Shown here in pieces: positions 62,718-64,000 of a stretch of DNA of 64,000 nt. A program made the position numbers and the translations under genes. Position 1 is the stretch's first letter. Each line of letters begins with the position of its first letter. The notes beneath the pieces were generated by a model that worked only from the letters and a program-made list of their open reading frames with translations, had not been told where the DNA came from and did no database searches. The stretch comes from Holophagaceae bacterium (GTDB lineage: Bacteria > Acidobacteriota > Holophagae > Holophagales > Holophagaceae): contig JALRCU010000041.1 of assembly GCA_023257195.1 (NCBI GenBank), positions 120,935-184,934 of the forward strand, read 5' to 3'.

Positions 62718-63695
62718 TTACCAACCTAAAATATGAGCAAACATGAGAGGAGCAACAATGGTTGCATCACTCTCGATAATGTATTTGGGCGTCTTGGTTC
62801 CGAGTTTACCCCAAGTTATTTTTTCATTGGGTACAGCTCCTGAGTAGGATCCGAAGCTCGTCGTGCTATCACTAATTTGACAGAAGTAGCCCCATAACTT
62901 AGCTTTGATTTTTAAATCTTGGTGCAGCATGGGAACGACGCAGATTGGAAAATCGCCTGCAATACCTCCGCCAATCTGAAACATACCTAGGGTATGACGT
63001 CGTGTGGCTTCTTGGTAATACTGCGCAAGCCAAGTCATATATTGAATGCCAGTTTTAACAGTATGGACATTCTTGATTTCACCTCGGTAGACCGCGGCAG
63101 CATACATATTACCAAGCGTACTGTCTTCCCAACCTGGTACTACAATGGGAACATTTTTTTGTGCGGCGGCAAGCATCCACGAATTTTTAGGATTAATCTG
63201 ATAATACTTTTTTAGAAGTCCCTTCTTGAGAACTTTCATGAAGAATTCATGAGGGAAATAGCTTTCACCGGCCTTATCGGCGGTAGTCCACTCTTTAAGC
63301 ATCACTTTTTCTATCCGTCGCATGGCTTCGTCCTCAGGAATACAGGTATCTGTGACTCGATTCATATGCCGACGGTAAAGTTTTTCTTCATCAGCTGGGG
63401 TCAAATCACGATAATGAGGAACTCGTTCATAAAAGTCGTGGGCAACTAGATTAAAGACATCTTCTTCAAGATTTGCCCCTGTACAGACAATGAGATGGAT
63501 CTTGTCTTGGCGAATCATTTCTGCCAAAGAAAGTCCAAGTTCAGCAGTACTCATGGCACCGGCAAGAGTCACCATCATCTTCCCATCTCGCTTCAAGAAA
63601 TCGTTGTAGCCCTGAGCGGCATCAATGAGTGCTGCCGCATTAAAATGACGGAAGTGATGTTCGATGAACTTTCCAATTGGTCCCTTTTTACTCAT
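62718..63695 (-). CDS. deoxyhypusine synthase family protein
   Basis: 325 residues. It matches the DHS fold: MMVTLAGAMSTAELG (NAD region), LIVCTGANLEEDVFN, IVVPGWEDSTLGNMYA, and ITWGKLGTKTPKYIIESDATIVAPLM with the conserved active-site lysine of WGK. Eukaryotic and archaeal DHS modify eIF5A; bacteria lack that substrate, and bacterial homologues have been linked to homospermidine synthesis. The substrate here is unknown. Confidence 0.85.
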   Translation of the reverse strand: MSKKGPIGKFIEHHFRHFNAAALIDAAQGYNDFLKRDGKMMVTLAGAMSTAELGLSLAEMIRQDKIHLIVCTGANLEEDVFNLVAHDFYERVPHYRDLTPADEEKLYRRHMNRVTDTCIPEDEAMRRIEKVMLKEWTTADKAGESYFPHEFFMKVLKKGLLKKYYQINPKNSWMLAAAQKNVPIVVPGWEDSTLGNMYAAAVYRGEIKNVHTVKTGIQYMTWLAQYYQEATRRHTLGMFQIGGGIAGDFPICVVPMLHQDLKIKAKLWGYFCQISDSTTSFGSYSGAVPNEKITWGKLGTKTPKYIIESDATIVAPLMFAHILGW

Positions 63696-63727
63696 AGGCA
63701 GATTCCTTTTCTCTCAACCCTAATAGA

Positions 63728-64000
63728 CTAAGGCGTTCTTCCGTAATTATCTTCTAGACGCCTAATATCGCTCTCATCAAACGTACCAAAACTGATCTCA
63801 AGGATCCGAACCGCATGTGGATGGCCTTCGGGGCAGCTTAAACGATGGGTCGAGCCAATAGGAAGCCAAAGAGATTCCCCTATGCCAGGTCGATGATGTC
63901 GCCCGTCAATTTCGATCACGGCACCTTGATCGAGAGCGACCCACAATTCACCTCGGTGTTCGTGCTTCTGTAAACTAAGTTGATGTCCTGGATTGCAAGT
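63728..64000 (-). CDS. mannose-6-phosphate isomerase type II / ManC, C-terminal cupin (runs off window)
   Basis: The last 90 residues, ending at the stop at 63728; the frame is open to base 64000. The sequence PGHQLSLQKHEHRGELWVAL, ESLWLPIGSTHRL and LEISFGTFDESDIRRLEDNYGR is the cupin found at the end of bifunctional mannose-1-phosphate guanylyltransferase/mannose-6-phosphate isomerase, or in stand-alone isomerases. It acts in GDP-mannose supply for surface polysaccharide. Whether the nucleotidyltransferase half is present cannot be seen. Confidence 0.88.
   Translation of the reverse strand, partial: TCNPGHQLSLQKHEHRGELWVALDQGAVIEIDGRHHRPGIGESLWLPIGSTHRLSCPEGHPHAVRILEISFGTFDESDIRRLEDNYGRTP

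Noticed and set aside
1..64000. CRISPR arrays, insertion sequences, prophage genes, rRNA operons
   Set aside because: No regularly spaced repeats, transposase or integrase motifs, phage structural genes or rRNA sequence were seen.

Overview
The window is chromosomal DNA of a diderm (Gram-negative) bacterium of moderate GC with dense coding. TTG and GTG starts are common (gltX, rimO, topA, murA, nuoH, the SurA-like protein). It carries outer-membrane genes: a heptose-7-phosphate kinase, an LpxH-like phosphatase, a TonB-dependent receptor with an N-terminal carboxypeptidase-regulatory-like domain, several lipoproteins and a SurA-like chaperone. It also carries NDH-1 respiration, an ETF-ubiquinone oxidoreductase, bacterial XPB and tyrosine/proline catabolism. 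The Oar-like receptor, the DUF4136 lipoprotein, the NtrY-like kinase and the XPB system would fit Acidobacteriota or a related phylum. That placement is inference; no rRNA is present to test it.

Layout. 1-2115 (minus): rpmB, tsaB, rimI and the start of an NtrY-like sensor kinase. 2428-8439: topA, holB/tmk, a small lipoprotein, rfaE1 and a Trm112-like protein. 8447-13597: ETF-QO, a degenerate QueD-like protein, murA, prs and a remnant adenylate-forming ORF. 13812-14386: tRNA-Glu, tRNA-Gln and HU. 14585-20838: LpxH-like phosphatase, DUF4136 lipoprotein, tpx, an MFS transporter, and a MacB-type permease with a MacA-type adaptor but no ATPase gene. 20942-28376: nuoHIJKLMN on the minus strand. 28468-31964: gltX diverging from rimO-pgpA. 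31977-39478: XPB helicase and a helicase-associated/WYL-like partner, separated by a secreted beta-propeller with a dockerin and a lipoprotein with a cohesin-like domain. 39475-42812: ECF sigma factor plus overlapping membrane protein, family 4 uracil-DNA glycosylase, S4 protein and SurA-like lipoprotein. 43177-46152: TonB receptor. 46252-51013: fumarylacetoacetase, flavin reductase-like protein, homogentisate dioxygenase and P5C dehydrogenase. 51036-54591: a second HU-like protein, rplI, DegT aminotransferase and lysS. 54649-64000: a PAS-like membrane protein, gltA, a secreted hypothetical, tkt, pyrG, argS, rpsT, a deoxyhypusine synthase-like enzyme and the C-terminal cupin of a mannose-6-phosphate isomerase/ManC protein.

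The genes are mostly housekeeping: translation, replication, nucleotide synthesis, respiration and envelope. No IS element, prophage, CRISPR array or rRNA was seen. The most unusual parts are the dockerin/cohesin-like secreted pair between the two XPB-system genes, the QueD-like protein that lacks its zinc and catalytic residues, the ABC exporter cluster without an ATPase, and the ECF sigma factor with an unrecognised overlapping membrane partner.
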